64,000 nt of DNA from Vibrio mediterranei (GCF_900088415.1 NZ_FLLQ01000001.1:1116001-1180000); one strand, 5' to 3'; shown: positions 41,231 through 55,182, numbered from the stretch's first letter. The notes: generated from the letters alone by a model not told the origin. Made by a program: numbers and translations.

Positions 41231-43408
41231 TTATTTGCTTGCGTTAGCGCGCACTTCCGTTAGACGTTTCGCGATACGATTCACCCCTTCTTGAGTAAAG
41301 ATTTCCTCAAGGTTCATCGACAGTTTGCGACGCCAGTTCGGATACTCATTCACCGTTCCAGGGATGTTAACTGGCTTATCCATTTCTAACCAATCTTCAA
41401 GCTGGACACTCAATAGCGTTGATGCGCCCGCAGCAACATGCAGCTGAAGTGCTTCACTTAAATAAGCGTCCATCGGCACTAGGCTAGCATCACGACCAAC
41501 ACCTTCTGGTAGATAACCGTGCCATGCTACGCTATCAAGAATGCCTTGTTTACATTCCAGTCGATCATCAAACAAGCCTTCAAGTTGCTCTTTATCAGGG
41601 TAAAGACCAATCTCGCTACCCATTTTTAGGTCGTCACAATGCCAGAAACCACGTAATGTCGGCATGTCGTGCGTACATAGTGCTGACATTGACTGATCGG
41701 CGTAGTGCGCTGGTGAGATGAAACCACCATCTTCTGCTGTTTCGAAGAAGAACACCTTGTACGAGTGGACGCCTGCTTCACGAAGGATTTCAACGATTTC
41801 ATCTGGCACCGTACCCAAGTCTTCACCAATCACACTACATTGATGACGATGTGATTCAAGCGCTAAGATGGCTAGCATGTCTTCCACTGGATAGTAGATA
41901 TAAGCACCTTTAGTGGCATTTTCACCTTTTGGAATCCACCATAGTCGCAACAGGCCTAGTACGTGGTCAATACGTAGTGAACCGCAATGTTTCATGTTAG
42001 CGCGCAGTAACTTGATGTAGGCATCATAGGACGTCGCTTGCAATACTTGTGGGTTCAGTGGAGGTAGACCCCAGTTTTGACCTAACGGACCTAGAATATC
42101 AGGTGGAGCACCAATGCTTGCATCCATCACAAGGTTGCCATTGTCTGCCCAAGTTTCAGAGCCAGAATCTGCAACGCCAACCGCCAAGTCACGATATAGA
42201 CCTACAGCCATGCCTTTTTCTTCGGCAAGTGCTTGTGCTTCGTTGATTTGAACATCAGCGATCCACTGTAAGTACATGTAAAGCTGAACTTTATCGCGGT
42301 TATCAGCGATAAATTTCTGAGTAGCGCTATTTTCAAAACGGCGATATTTCTCAGGGAAAACAGGCCACCCCCAAACACTTGAATCTTCTGCGTGCAATTC
42401 GGCATGGATCGCGTCAAATGCCGCCTGATGCAGAAGGCTTTCGCCACCCTCTTCCACAAAATCTAAGAACAATCTTGCGCGCTCAGACTGCTTATCCAAA
42501 TGACGAGATTTAAACTCTTCAAAAAGAAGAGGTAACACGCTCATTTTCAGATCCGCGACTTCAGTGTAATTAACCCAGTGGGAATCACGCGCCTTCTGAA
42601 GGCGAGCTTGGAAGTCAGAGCTGCCGACCATTTGCTGAGCATCAGCGCTCAAAGCGAATTCAGCGACAGAGCTCACATCGATATAGAGTATGTTCAACCA
42701 ACGACGAGAAGAAGGACTGTAAGGGCTTGCTCCTTCTGGGTTGGCTGGGAATAGTGAATGAATTGGGTTTAAACCAACAAAGTCACCACCACGCGCAGCA
42801 ATGTCTGCCACCAACTGTTTTAGATCACCGAAGTCACCAATACCCCAGTTGTGCTGAGTGCGTAACGTATAAAGCTGGACACTCGGACCCCATAGTTTCT
42901 TGCCATGGTCAATGGCACTCTGTTTGAAACAGGCACGTGGCGTACGAATCAGTGTCATTTCATAAGGGGCTTTGCGACGCTTACGCTCTAGGTAAAGCTT
43001 ATGGTAACCCCATGGTAGGTCACTAGGTAACGAAAATACTAAAGGGCCACCCTCAGCACGCTCATCACGAACGATTTGAGATTGAAGATAGCCTTCAAGT
43101 ACTTCTCCCTGCTCGGTCTCTAAACGCCAGCTGAAATCGCTTTCGCGAGCGCTAACACCTAAATGAAGTTCGACTTCAACCGCATCCTCGTCTTTAACAA
43201 CAAGAACTGGTTCAATCACTTCTTTTTTATGCTTTTTCTCAGCAGATTTAAGCAAAGTTTCATCATTTGTGGTGTCATAGCCTAAAGACGCTAGCAGACG
43301 AAGAATTGTTTCGTCTTCTACTTTCGCTGGACTGCCCCACGCACTTACGTAGCTGTCGGCTATTTTTGCCATTTCAGCAACTTGTTTTAATGCTGTTTGT
43401 TCTGTCAT
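41231..43408 (-). CDS. malQ: 4-alpha-glucanotransferase (amylomaltase)
   Basis: Rearranges maltodextrins in the cytoplasm, releasing glucose and longer chains for MalP. It has 725 residues, the long bacterial MalQ type with an N-terminal extension of about 150 residues before the GH77 barrel. Signature regions: FVGLNPIHSLFPANPEGASP, YSPSSRRWLNILYIDV, the nucleophile Asp in LRIDHVLGLLRLWWIP, the acid Glu in VIGEDLGTVPDEIVE and CTHDMPTLRGFW. It follows malP in the same direction with a 250-base gap. Confidence 0.96.
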   Translation of the reverse strand: MTEQTALKQVAEMAKIADSYVSAWGSPAKVEDETILRLLASLGYDTTNDETLLKSAEKKHKKEVIEPVLVVKDEDAVEVELHLGVSARESDFSWRLETEQGEVLEGYLQSQIVRDERAEGGPLVFSLPSDLPWGYHKLYLERKRRKAPYEMTLIRTPRACFKQSAIDHGKKLWGPSVQLYTLRTQHNWGIGDFGDLKQLVADIAARGGDFVGLNPIHSLFPANPEGASPYSPSSRRWLNILYIDVSSVAEFALSADAQQMVGSSDFQARLQKARDSHWVNYTEVADLKMSVLPLLFEEFKSRHLDKQSERARLFLDFVEEGGESLLHQAAFDAIHAELHAEDSSVWGWPVFPEKYRRFENSATQKFIADNRDKVQLYMYLQWIADVQINEAQALAEEKGMAVGLYRDLAVGVADSGSETWADNGNLVMDASIGAPPDILGPLGQNWGLPPLNPQVLQATSYDAYIKLLRANMKHCGSLRIDHVLGLLRLWWIPKGENATKGAYIYYPVEDMLAILALESHRHQCSVIGEDLGTVPDEIVEILREAGVHSYKVFFFETAEDGGFISPAHYADQSMSALCTHDMPTLRGFWHCDDLKMGSEIGLYPDKEQLEGLFDDRLECKQGILDSVAWHGYLPEGVGRDASLVPMDAYLSEALQLHVAAGASTLLSVQLEDWLEMDKPVNIPGTVNEYPNWRRKLSMNLEEIFTQEGVNRIAKRLTEVRANASK

Positions 43409-43620
43409 CGCTCTCTCCGAAGGACTTCTTTAACCTTCAAAACGGTAGGGTTAGTGTAATTCTTGATTCGAGCTTATTATGCCGCTCGACAGTCTATTTT
43501 CGTCATTCCTGCTCATCGCGCATTTACGCAGGCAGAAATCTACTCAAAGTATTCATTATCGCTGTTAGAAGATCCCTGCCCGCGCAGGGATGGCGCTAAA
43601 ACAGAGATGAAGCAATTAAA

Positions 43621-43649
43621 GCGACCAAGGCACTCTCTGAGCACCTTGG
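43621..43649 (-). terminator. Hairpin after malP
   Basis: GACCAAGGCACT/AGCACCTTGGTC, a 12-bp stem with one mismatch, 10 bases after the malP stop on the minus strand. Only GCTTTAATT follows, so readthrough into malQ is expected. A second hairpin ATCCCTGC/GCAGGGAT lies at 43572-43591. Confidence 0.55.
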
Positions 43650-43658
43650 TCATCGTGG

Positions 43659-46112
43659 TTAACGAGAAACTGCTTCTAGTTTCCAAATGTTATTCACGTA
43701 GTCTCTGATGCTTCGGTCAGAGCTGAACTTACCAACTAGAGCAGTGTTCAGAATCGCTTTCTTAGCCCAGCCTGCTTGGTCACGGTATTGCGCGTCCATC
43801 GCTTCGTGTGCTTCAACGTAAGAAGCAAAATCAGCAAGACATAGGTAAGGGTCACCGCCATCTAGTAGGCTATCGTAGGTAGCACGCAGTAGACCTGGTT
43901 GACCTGGAGTAAACTCATCACCTAGAAGTAGGTCTAGAGATGCTTTTAGTAGAGGATCCGCGTTGTAGTAGTCGTAAGGGTTATAGCCCGCCGCCTTCAC
44001 TTCTTTAACACCGTCAACATCTAGGCCGAAGATGTAGATATTTTCGTCGCCTACTTCTTCACGAATCTCAACATTCGCACCATCCATCGTACCGATAGTT
44101 AGAGCACCATTTAGAGCCATCTTCATGTTACCTGTACCCGATGCCTCTTTACCTGCCATAGAGATTTGTTGAGACACATCTGCTGCTGGGATGATGATCT
44201 CAGCCATGCTTACTCGGTAATCAGGGATGAATACCACTTTCAGCTTACCGCCAATACGTGGGTCATTATTCACTTTCTCAGCAATCTTGTTGATTGCAAA
44301 GATGATTTCTTTCGCTAGGTGGTAACCTGGCGCTGCTTTCGCTGCGAAGAACACAACGCGTGGAACCATGTCGAAAGAAGGATCTTTCAGTAGGCGGTGG
44401 TAAAGCGCTAGTACGTGTAGAAGGTCAAGGTGCTGACGCTTGTACTCGTGTAAACGTTTAATTTGAACATCAAAGATAGCGTTAGTATCTAGCTCGATAC
44501 CCATGTTCTCAGAAACCCAATCCGCAAGGCGCTGTTTGTTTTGCTTCTTAACAGCCATATATTCCTTCTGGAATTTAGCGTCATCAGCAAACTTAGCGAT
44601 GCCTTCAAGCTGTTCTAGTTTCGCAGGCCACTCATCACCGATCTTGTCAGTAATCAGAGCAGATAGACCAGGGTTACAGAACTTCAACCAACGACGAGGC
44701 GTAATACCGTTAGTCACGTTATGCAGACGCGTTGGGTACATTGCATCGAACTCTGGGAATAGGTCCTTCTTAACCAATTGAGAGTGAAGTGCAGCTACAC
44801 CGTTAACCGCGTATGAACCAATAACACATAGGTTCGCCATACGAACCATGCGATGGAAGCCTTCTTGGATGATAGACAGTTTCGCTTGCTTCTCACCATC
44901 ACCAGGCCACATTGCACGTACTTCTTGCAGGAAGCGGTGGTTGATTTCAAAGATGATTTCCATGTGACGCGGAAGTAGACGCTGGATTAAGGACTCAGGC
45001 CATGTCTCTAGTGCTTCTGGAAGTAGTGTGTGGTTAGTGTATGCAAATGTCTTAGAAGAAATCGCCCACGCGTCATCCCAACTCATGCCTTTTTCATCAA
45101 GAAGGATGCGCATTAGTTCAGGAATTGCGATCGTTGGGTGCGTATCATTTAGCTGAATAGTTTCTTGCTTAGGTAGAGATGCTAGCGTGTAACCCGCTGC
45201 TTCATGACGACGCAGGATATCGCGCACTGACGCTGCTGAGTGGAAGTACTGCTGCATTAGACGCAGAGTCTTACCTTTTTCATGGTTGTCGTTCGGGTAT
45301 AGAACCTTAGTGATGTTACCCGCGTCAATTAGCGCGTGCTGTGCTTCGAAGTAATCACCATTGTTGAAGCTTGCCAATGAGAATGGTGCAATAGCTTGGC
45401 ATTCCCAAAGACGTAATGGGTACACTGTTTCTGACTCGTAACCTACGATAGGTAGATCCCAAGGCATCGCTTTTACTGTCATGCCAGGAACCCATTTACG
45501 AACTTCTTTACCGTTCTCGTTGACAACTTCAACGTGACCGTAAAAGCCAATTTCTTGCGCAAGTTCTGGACGCGCCACTTCCCATGGATAACCTTCTACA
45601 CCGCGCCATGCGTCTGGTGCTTCTTGTTGACGGCCATCTTTGAATGACTGCTTAAATAGGCCGTATTCATAGTGCAGACCGTAGCCTACCGTTGGGTATT
45701 CTTGAGCGGCGCATGAATCCATGAAACATGCCGCTAGACGACCAAGACCACCGTTACCAAGTGATGGGTCGCGCTCTTCTTCAAGAAGATCGGTAAGATT
45801 ATGACCTAGCTCAGCCATTGCTTCAGTGATCTGCTCATACAAGCCCATGCTGATCAGGTTGTTACCCGTCAAACGACCAATCAAGAACTCAAGAGATAGG
45901 TAGTTAACACTTTTTGCTTTTTTGATGCGCTCGTCCGCTTCAGTAGCAAGAAGGTCAAACGTAGTTAATTCCGCTAACGCTCGACCCATTGCTAGATACC
46001 ATTGGCGCTCAGAAGCAGCCTCGACAGTCGTTGCGTAAGTAGCAGACAGGTGCTTTTTAACACTTTCTTGGAAAGAAGCTTTATCAAATTGTTTTTGCTG
46101 AGTAGGTTTCAT
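43659..46112 (-). CDS. malP: Maltodextrin/glycogen phosphorylase
   Basis: PLP-dependent phosphorolysis of alpha-1,4-glucans to glucose-1-phosphate. It has 817 residues. Family hallmarks: SLEFLIGRLTGNNLI, NGGLGRLAACFMDS, GYGLHYEYGLFKQ, and the PLP-Lys region EASGTGNMKMALNGALTIGT followed by MDGANVEI. The order malP-malQ-glgB, divergent from malT, identifies it as the maltose-regulon enzyme, although its length is equally that of GlgP. Transcription is expected from the 46113-46657 region under MalT and CRP. Confidence 0.94.
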   Translation of the reverse strand: MKPTQQKQFDKASFQESVKKHLSATYATTVEAASERQWYLAMGRALAELTTFDLLATEADERIKKAKSVNYLSLEFLIGRLTGNNLISMGLYEQITEAMAELGHNLTDLLEEERDPSLGNGGLGRLAACFMDSCAAQEYPTVGYGLHYEYGLFKQSFKDGRQQEAPDAWRGVEGYPWEVARPELAQEIGFYGHVEVVNENGKEVRKWVPGMTVKAMPWDLPIVGYESETVYPLRLWECQAIAPFSLASFNNGDYFEAQHALIDAGNITKVLYPNDNHEKGKTLRLMQQYFHSAASVRDILRRHEAAGYTLASLPKQETIQLNDTHPTIAIPELMRILLDEKGMSWDDAWAISSKTFAYTNHTLLPEALETWPESLIQRLLPRHMEIIFEINHRFLQEVRAMWPGDGEKQAKLSIIQEGFHRMVRMANLCVIGSYAVNGVAALHSQLVKKDLFPEFDAMYPTRLHNVTNGITPRRWLKFCNPGLSALITDKIGDEWPAKLEQLEGIAKFADDAKFQKEYMAVKKQNKQRLADWVSENMGIELDTNAIFDVQIKRLHEYKRQHLDLLHVLALYHRLLKDPSFDMVPRVVFFAAKAAPGYHLAKEIIFAINKIAEKVNNDPRIGGKLKVVFIPDYRVSMAEIIIPAADVSQQISMAGKEASGTGNMKMALNGALTIGTMDGANVEIREEVGDENIYIFGLDVDGVKEVKAAGYNPYDYYNADPLLKASLDLLLGDEFTPGQPGLLRATYDSLLDGGDPYLCLADFASYVEAHEAMDAQYRDQAGWAKKAILNTALVGKFSSDRSIRDYVNNIWKLEAVSR

Positions 46113-46177
46113 TAAGAAATCTCACTTTAAGTTTTTATCCATCTGTCCCATATCGTGCATGGTGACGTTTCCATAAA

Positions 46178-46241
46178 CATCCTCCTAGTTCCGACTCCAT
46201 GGAGGATGAGTGAGGAGGGCGTAGAGGGCGTACTCCCCTCC
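46178..46241. promoter_or_regulatory. Cluster of MalT-box-like elements
   Basis: CATCCTCC (46178-46185) and GGAGGATG (46201-46208) form an exact inverted repeat. GAGGATGAGT matches the MalT consensus GGGGA(T/G)GAGG at 8 of 10, and the reverse of 46230-46239 (GGGGAGTACG) also at 8 of 10. They lie 66-130 bases before malP, as expected for activation by MalT. Confidence 0.6.
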
Positions 46242-46472
46242 ACTTAGTGATCGATCTCCCATTCCGGTTAACCATTCTGTTTTTTCTGGTGATAACGATC
46301 ACGCCAAGCTCACATTTCACTCTAAGCGTTAATTAAGAAACATTTGCTATCCATTATCGGACTAAATACAAATTCTGCTGTTCAGATCACAATTAGCCTC
46401 GAAAAAAGCCGCAAATCACAAGGTTTTTTTGTATACATGACAGACCATTCACACTCCATACTAAGCAATAAA

Positions 46473-46488
46473 AGTGATATCAATCACA
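46473..46488. promoter_or_regulatory. CRP-like site
   Basis: AGTGA-TATCAA-TCACA matches TGTGA-N6-TCACA at 9 of 10 positions. It lies 170 bases before malT and 361 before malP. Confidence 0.65.
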
Positions 46489-46657
46489 CTTATAAGGCGT
46501 AGTAGCTGTGAAAAAAGCTTAAAAATCAAAATATAGCCCTCGATCAATAAATGTAGAGCTCACTCTCTCATACCATCGAACGTGCAATAAAAAGCTCTGG
46601 TGACTCGCTCCCTACTCCCCGACGGAGTAGAACATAATAAATTGGTAGGAAATATCT

Positions 46658-49366
46658 ATGTGGATTCCTTCAAAACTAACTCGACCTGGACGCTTACATA
46701 ACGCTATTGTGCGTCCACGAGTATTGGACCTGCTAGCACAGGCTCCATTTTATAAGCTTGTACTTTTTCGCTCGCCCGCCGGTTACGGCAAAACAACGAT
46801 GGCAGCTCAATGGCTATCAGATAAACCAAACGTTGGCTGGTACAGCATCGATGAAAGTGACAACGACCCATTCCGCTTCGTCAACTACCTATTGCAGGCC
46901 ATCAACAAAGCCACGAATAACACGTGTCCAAATGCACAAACCTTGGCAGAGCGTCGTCAATTCTCTTCACTCCACTCCCTGTTTAGTGAAGTGTTTGCAG
47001 AACTGACGAGCTATCATAACGAGTGCTATATCGTCCTTGATGACTACCACTTAATCACTGACGAAGAGATTCACGAAGCGATGCGCTTTTTCCTTAAGCA
47101 CATGCCAGATAATGTTACTCTCGTGGTTACCAGTCGAGGCAACCCTCCTTTAGGCACAGCAAACCTCCGTGTGCGTGACTTAATGATCGAGATTGGCAAC
47201 GAGCTACTCGCTTTTGATACCGAAGAGACCACGCGTTTCTTTAGCCAACGACTCGCTAGCGATATCGATAATGAGACCGCCGATTCATTGCGCACTTACG
47301 TTGAAGGCTGGCCATCTGCATTGCAGTTATTTGCACTACAAGCACAGCACCAAAAACGTACTCTTGCCCAATCGGTCGAGACTATTTCTCAATTCAACCA
47401 TGCACACCTTTGGGACTATTTGGTTGAGGAAGTGTTTGACCTGTTAGACAAAGATACCCGCAAGTTCTTGATGCAGTGTTCAGTACTCGATCACTTCAAT
47501 GACAGTCTGGTTATCGCCCTAACCAAGCGCGACGATGCGCTAAGCATGATTGAATCTCTTAACCGATTTGGCCTATTTATCTATCCGCTTGAGGGAGAAA
47601 ATAACTGGTTTAGATTCCACAATCTGTTTGCCGAGTTCTTATCCCATGAGCGCAAAGCGCGTATTCCTCAGCAGGAACACGAACTTCATTTGGCAGCAGC
47701 CGAAGCTTGGCTAGAGCAAAAAGTGCCGCACCAAGCACTGCGTCATGCTCAACTGGCCAATAACAGTGAGTTGGTTGCAAAAATCTTAAGCGAGTTTGGC
47801 TGGAAAATGTTCAACCAAGGTGAGCTTGCGACTCTGGAAGGAGCCATTGCGGTCCTGACCCAAGACCAATTATATAGCCAGCCAAAGCTGTGTATGTTGC
47901 AGGCGTGGTTGGCGCAAAGTCAGCACCGCTACAACGATGTTGGCGAGCTGATTGCTAAAGCCGACAAAGAAATGGAAACGCGCAACGTTGAGCGCTCGAA
48001 GAAGCAAGAAGGTGAATTCCACGCGCTGCTAGCTCAAGTTGCCATTAACCAAAACTCACCAGAAAAAGCGCTTGAACTTGCCGAGCAAGCATTGAGTGAA
48101 CTCGACCATTCTGTTTATCGCAGCCGTATCGTGGCAACTTCGGTGGTGGGTGAAGTGAATCACGTCATCGGTCAGCTTAGCCGTGCTTTGTCGATGATGC
48201 AGCAGACTGAAAAGCTCGCGCGTCAGTACCATGTCTATCACCAAGCACTTTGGGCCCAGCTTCAGCAGAGTGAAATTCTGATTGCACAAGGCTACGTACA
48301 AGCCGCGTTCGAAATTCAGGATAGCGCACTGAAACTCATCGAAGAACAGCAGCTACATCAAGTCCCATTGCATGAGTTCTTGCTGCGTGTTCGTGCGCAA
48401 GTATTATGGTGCTGGAACCGATTGGATGAAGCTGAAGAGTGTGCTTATAAAGGACTTGATGTACTTGGCAACCATTCACCGAGCAAGCACCTTCATAGCT
48501 ACTCGATGATTGCACGCATCGCAATTGGTCGCGGGGAGCTCGATAAAGCCGCTAAGTTCATTGAGCAGATCCAACATCTGATGAAACAGTCAACTTACCA
48601 TGTTGATTGGACCGCAAACGCCTCATTATCGCTGCTCCTCTACTGGCAAGCACGCGGTGACGTGGACTCCATCGAACAATGGCTAGAAACTGCGATTCGA
48701 CCAGACAACGCTTGTAACCACTTCGAGCAGCTTCAGTGGCGAAACATCGCTCGTGCCCAAATCAACCTAGGCCAGTTCGAGCATGCTCAGCAAACTCTAA
48801 ACTATCTCAATGACAAGGCAGAAGCCCACCAGTTAGTGACCGATCGCAACCGCAACCTGATTGTGGAAGCGGTACTCAATGTGCAAAACCAGGATGAAGA
48901 GACCGCCAAAGCTCTGCTAAAAGAAGCGTTAGTCTTAACGAACCAAACTGGCATGATTGGTAATTTCTTAGTCGACGGTGCAACCATCGGCCATCTGCTT
49001 GAGAAACTGGTCTCTAAGTCTGAATTAGGGGATTTGGAGCGTCATCGCGCACAACTATTGATGAAAGACATCAATACCACGCAGCGTAGCCGTTCCGTCC
49101 ACTTTAACGAAGAGTTTGTGGAAAAGTTAATCAACCACCCGAATATCCCTGAGTTAGTACGCACTAGCCCTCTAACACAAAGAGAATGGCAGGTTCTTGG
49201 TTTGATATATTCCGGGTTCAGTAACGAGCAGATTGCTCAAGAGCTGGACGTCGCAGGTACAACAATTAAAACACATATCCGTAATTTGTATCAGAAGCTC
49301 AATATCGCAAATCGTAAGGAAGCAATCAGCACCGCTGAGAATCTGTTGCAGTTGATGGGGTATTAG
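46658..49366 (+). CDS. malT: Maltose regulon activator MalT (LuxR-type STAND ATPase)
   Basis: ATP- and maltotriose-dependent transcription activator of 902 residues, the usual MalT length. The N-terminal NTPase has Walker [17 protein letters not shown] (about 36-51) and Walker B-like [12 protein letters not shown] winged-helix and superhelical TPR-like sensor region (about 340-800) follows, and a C-terminal LuxR helix-turn-helix: [20 protein letters not shown] then [20 protein letters not shown]. It is divergent from malP. A weak AGGAAA site precedes the ATG. Confidence 0.97.
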   Translation: MWIPSKLTRPGRLHNAIVRPRVLDLLAQAPFYKLVLFRSPAGYGKTTMAAQWLSDKPNVGWYSIDESDNDPFRFVNYLLQAINKATNNTCPNAQTLAERRQFSSLHSLFSEVFAELTSYHNECYIVLDDYHLITDEEIHEAMRFFLKHMPDNVTLVVTSRGNPPLGTANLRVRDLMIEIGNELLAFDTEETTRFFSQRLASDIDNETADSLRTYVEGWPSALQLFALQAQHQKRTLAQSVETISQFNHAHLWDYLVEEVFDLLDKDTRKFLMQCSVLDHFNDSLVIALTKRDDALSMIESLNRFGLFIYPLEGENNWFRFHNLFAEFLSHERKARIPQQEHELHLAAAEAWLEQKVPHQALRHAQLANNSELVAKILSEFGWKMFNQGELATLEGAIAVLTQDQLYSQPKLCMLQAWLAQSQHRYNDVGELIAKADKEMETRNVERSKKQEGEFHALLAQVAINQNSPEKALELAEQALSELDHSVYRSRIVATSVVGEVNHVIGQLSRALSMMQQTEKLARQYHVYHQALWAQLQQSEILIAQGYVQAAFEIQDSALKLIEEQQLHQVPLHEFLLRVRAQVLWCWNRLDEAEECAYKGLDVLGNHSPSKHLHSYSMIARIAIGRGELDKAAKFIEQIQHLMKQSTYHVDWTANASLSLLLYWQARGDVDSIEQWLETAIRPDNACNHFEQLQWRNIARAQINLGQFEHAQQTLNYLNDKAEAHQLVTDRNRNLIVEAVLNVQNQDEETAKALLKEALVLTNQTGMIGNFLVDGATIGHLLEKLVSKSELGDLERHRAQLLMKDINTTQRSRSVHFNEEFVEKLINHPNIPELVRTSPLTQREWQVLGLIYSGFSNEQIAQELDVAGTTIKTHIRNLYQKLNIANRKEAISTAENLLQLMGY

Positions 49367-49384
49367 ATAAAACCGATGCTACAG

Positions 49385-49421
49385 AAAGCCCGAGTCATCA
49401 ATCAACTCGGGCTTTATCATT
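49385..49421 (+). terminator. Terminator of malT
   Basis: AAAGCCCGAGT/ACTCGGGCTTT, 11-bp perfect stem, then ATCATTTTT, 19 bases after the malT stop. Confidence 0.88.
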
Positions 49422-49547
49422 TTTAAAGAGTAATAGTGACAAGAGTCTATAGAAAAAGAGCAACTCCGATAACCTATTCTCCAAACAAGTTGGTGTAATC
49501 GAATGTTCCTAAATTACAGGTCAAACAGAAGCACTCAACGTTGTAAA

Positions 49548-52825
<3,278 letters not shown>

Positions 52826-53020
52826 TCATATTTCGTCGTCTAAATACTCCAGTGTGACCAACAACAATACCGACATCAGGACAAACATTGACGCTACCGC
52901 CAAAATAGTTGGGCTGATTTGCTCGCGGATTCCCAACCACATTTGTCTAGGTACAGTTCGCAGCGAAGCACCAGTAAGGAAAAGCGCTAGCACGACCTCA
53001 CCCCCGGACGTATCAGAGGA
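52826..53020 (-). pseudogene. C-terminal remnant of a PotC-type (polyamine) ABC transporter permease
   Basis: A short minus-strand frame encodes GGEVVLALFLTGASLRTVPR followed by QMWLGIREQISPTILAVASM and a final hydrophobic helix, ending at TGA. This is the recognisable last 60 or so residues of a spermidine/putrescine-type permease, where intact proteins read SFDEVVLALFLTG. Here the preceding Phe-Asp is already lost (SGGEVV) and everything upstream is unrelated. No other part of the transporter is seen nearby. It is best read as a fragment left by deletion or insertion of the neighbouring accessory genes. Confidence 0.75.
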
Positions 53021-53208
53021 AAGGTTACACGGCTCTGGTCTACGTCTAATCACCACCTTCAAAATGAATAAAAATTACATTTATTGGAATATTTCATTCC
53101 ATTTATTATAATTTAATAGTATGTTATTTGTACAAGTGCAGTTACTAGCATCTAGACCCGTAACGTCAGATCTTACCCCCAGGGCCACAAACGTAGAGGA
53201 GAGCATGT

Positions 53209-53415
53209 ATGGATTTACAATCAAACCATTACCAGCAAGAACATTGCTTAATTAACACTTCTACTTCTGAGGTGATTCGGGGCAGTGTCTTTGAATTAGC
53301 ACAACAGCTAGGCTGTCGTGTGGAAACCATTCAGGCTTTAGTCCTTAACGCAAAATCGAATAACAAGTATTGGGGACAGAATGGGTTTTCAGGGTACGAA
53401 CCTTACGTACCCTGA
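53209..53415 (+). CDS. Small protein of unknown function (68 residues)
   Basis: An ORF preceded by a good GAGGAGA ribosome site about seven bases before the ATG, so it is probably translated. The sequence is polar and soluble. The segment VFELAQQLGCRVETIQALVL looks like a small helix-turn-helix, but too little is present to call a regulator. The last codons lie inside a palindrome (CAGGGTACG/CGTACCCTG, 53390-53414) that also covers the stop codon, perhaps a protective hairpin or terminator. No family recognised. It converges with the protease gene. Confidence 0.5.
   Translation: MDLQSNHYQQEHCLINTSTSEVIRGSVFELAQQLGCRVETIQALVLNAKSNNKYWGQNGFSGYEPYVP
53390..53414 (+). repeat. Palindrome at the 3' end of the small ORF
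   Basis: 9-bp perfect arms CAGGGTACG and CGTACCCTG with a 7-base loop, overlapping the TGA stop. It has no T-run. Confidence 0.6.
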
Positions 53416-53487
53416 GTCTGGTAAATTGTGGAAGTGATTACCAAGTAGTGGTTGGTGTTTAAGAAAAGCTTGAGTGTGTTCCTGAGC

Positions 53488-55182
53488 CTAATTGAATCGT
53501 TTGGACAAACAAACGATACCTCGACTCTGTCCTAATTGATCTCCCATAGGAACCTCTACGGCGTCCATAGCGTTATCACCGAAAGTCAATTGCCAAACTC
53601 GATACCCATGAGGCTCGTCTCGAGATAAGAATACGTTTTTGGGAAGTTCTGCAATTAGCTGATGAGCTTCTAGGAAGTCCCATAGCTTTTGATACTCAGC
53701 CTTCTCTGCGAGAATTCCACCATAACTCTTACATGTATTTCGAATGTCCCAAGCATTGGCTTTATAATTCAAAAGTTCATCGGCCAGAACCTTATAGTTT
53801 GTATCTCCAATTAGGTATGTCTTAGAAGGTATAAGGTCATCTTTCTGTATAAGAATAGTCCCCATATAATCATCTTTCTTACCTTTCGCTCTAACATACA
53901 AAGGAGCCTCCGGTAGTTTGGAGAACTTGAGCACTACTGAGTTAGTTCCTTTGGAATACGAAGATTGAAAACTTACTTCAGACGCTGATAAAAAGTCCAC
54001 ATCAATTGTGTCATCCTCATCTTCACCTACTGGTCGATAAAAGGTTAGCATCACTTCGTTATTTGCTAGCGTCTTTTTCTCTATAAGAACGGAAGGCAAC
54101 TTCATTTTGGTTACGTTCTTTCTATCATGCTCTGTAACATGAGTTTCCATATAAGACTCGTCTTTCCCATACTTATCTCCCGTAATGGCACTCCATGCCC
54201 ATGAAGCTTGGGCACCATAGGTCATTCCAGACTCATGACTGAAACCATAAGCATGAGCGACTTCATGCCATATAACATTGTAAGCTTCATTCGTATAAGG
54301 TCGATTAGAATCAAACTTTGGATCCACTACCTCCCACCAAGCTGATGCCCATCCCCTCCCATTTGACAAGGCATTGGTTATATCAGGTGACGTTCCTCCG
54401 CCCATACCGTGGGCAGCATAGTGAGCGGTCATCACACGCATTGATAGGCGATGGCCTTTAGAGCCATACTTTAAAAATGCCATTTCTGAATAGCTAAGTT
54501 TTTTGTCTGTCCATGACTTACAATCATATTTCTGGCACTCCTTTGGAGTGGCGAAATATTTGTTCAAGTTGTCTAAAAAGCTCTTACGATTAAATGAATT
54601 ATGCATATTCGTTAGCATGGTTTCATAAACTTGTCTTTGCTCTTTCGTTGGCGTGGCATAACATGCCTGGCCAGGCCCCTTTAAAGAACAATCTTCACCG
54701 ATCATGGTTACTTCAGGTGTAAATAGTCGCATTTGGTTCACAACCTTGATATGTTCTAATGTCGTCGTTCCGGAGGTCAGTCTCGCTTGGCTATACGCAG
54801 GAATTTCTTGGTCCAAAACAATTGTGACAAGACGCTGGTCGTCGCCTATCCTTGCTATGAAGCGGTTTACCGGCTGCGGAGTGCTGTTCGTCAATAGGGC
54901 ATCTACGCCTTTTTGCTCTATTTTCATCTCGGAGAATGCGAACGTATCAGGTGTAGCAATTGGTATGATATCTCGTGGAGTTATATCCACTCGCTGAAGT
55001 TGAGTAGGGCTAACTTCATATTGAGTGCTGAAACTCTTTTCATTTATCGCTCGCCCCGTATGAGAATTAGAGTGTTGACCACCTTGATTGTTATGGGTAT
55101 CAAAGTACCCATCATCGCTGTAATTACAACCAACCAAACTAACCGCACTGCCTAACATTGTTATTAATAATTTATTTTTCAT
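53488..55182 (-). CDS. Putative zinc metalloprotease lipoprotein
   Basis: 564 residues. Lipoprotein signal with lipobox LVGC (Cys19). A metzincin-type zinc motif HEVAHAYGFSH (306-316, HExxHxxGxxH) is followed by ESGMTYG, where the Met may serve as the Met-turn, though it is closer than usual. The C-terminal 100 residues (from about 460) have the outline of the repeated module in the neighbouring secreted protein: a first Cys in RNTCKSYGGILAEKAEYQKL followed by W, and a final GIVCLSKRF. This suggests a shared binding domain. The start at 55182 (MKNKLL) is preferred, since GAGGG lies six bases upstream and would abut the other ATG at 55188. An exported protease acting on host or environmental glycoproteins is plausible; no closer family was recognised. 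Confidence 0.75.
   Translation of the reverse strand: MKNKLLITMLGSAVSLVGCNYSDDGYFDTHNNQGGQHSNSHTGRAINEKSFSTQYEVSPTQLQRVDITPRDIIPIATPDTFAFSEMKIEQKGVDALLTNSTPQPVNRFIARIGDDQRLVTIVLDQEIPAYSQARLTSGTTTLEHIKVVNQMRLFTPEVTMIGEDCSLKGPGQACYATPTKEQRQVYETMLTNMHNSFNRKSFLDNLNKYFATPKECQKYDCKSWTDKKLSYSEMAFLKYGSKGHRLSMRVMTAHYAAHGMGGGTSPDITNALSNGRGWASAWWEVVDPKFDSNRPYTNEAYNVIWHEVAHAYGFSHESGMTYGAQASWAWSAITGDKYGKDESYMETHVTEHDRKNVTKMKLPSVLIEKKTLANNEVMLTFYRPVGEDEDDTIDVDFLSASEVSFQSSYSKGTNSVVLKFSKLPEAPLYVRAKGKKDDYMGTILIQKDDLIPSKTYLIGDTNYKVLADELLNYKANAWDIRNTCKSYGGILAEKAEYQKLWDFLEAHQLIAELPKNVFLSRDEPHGYRVWQLTFGDNAMDAVEVPMGDQLGQSRGIVCLSKRFN

Larger units (their letters stand above)
46113..46657. promoter_or_regulatory. 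Divergent malP / malT control region
   Basis: 545 bases containing GGATG-cored MalT-box-like elements and a good CRP-like site. A 61-codon ORF on the minus strand overlapping these sites is not accepted. Confidence 0.7.

Noticed and set aside
46135..46320. 61-codon ORF before malP
   Set aside because: It overlaps the MalT-box cluster in the malP control region; composition looks random and it has no ribosome site.
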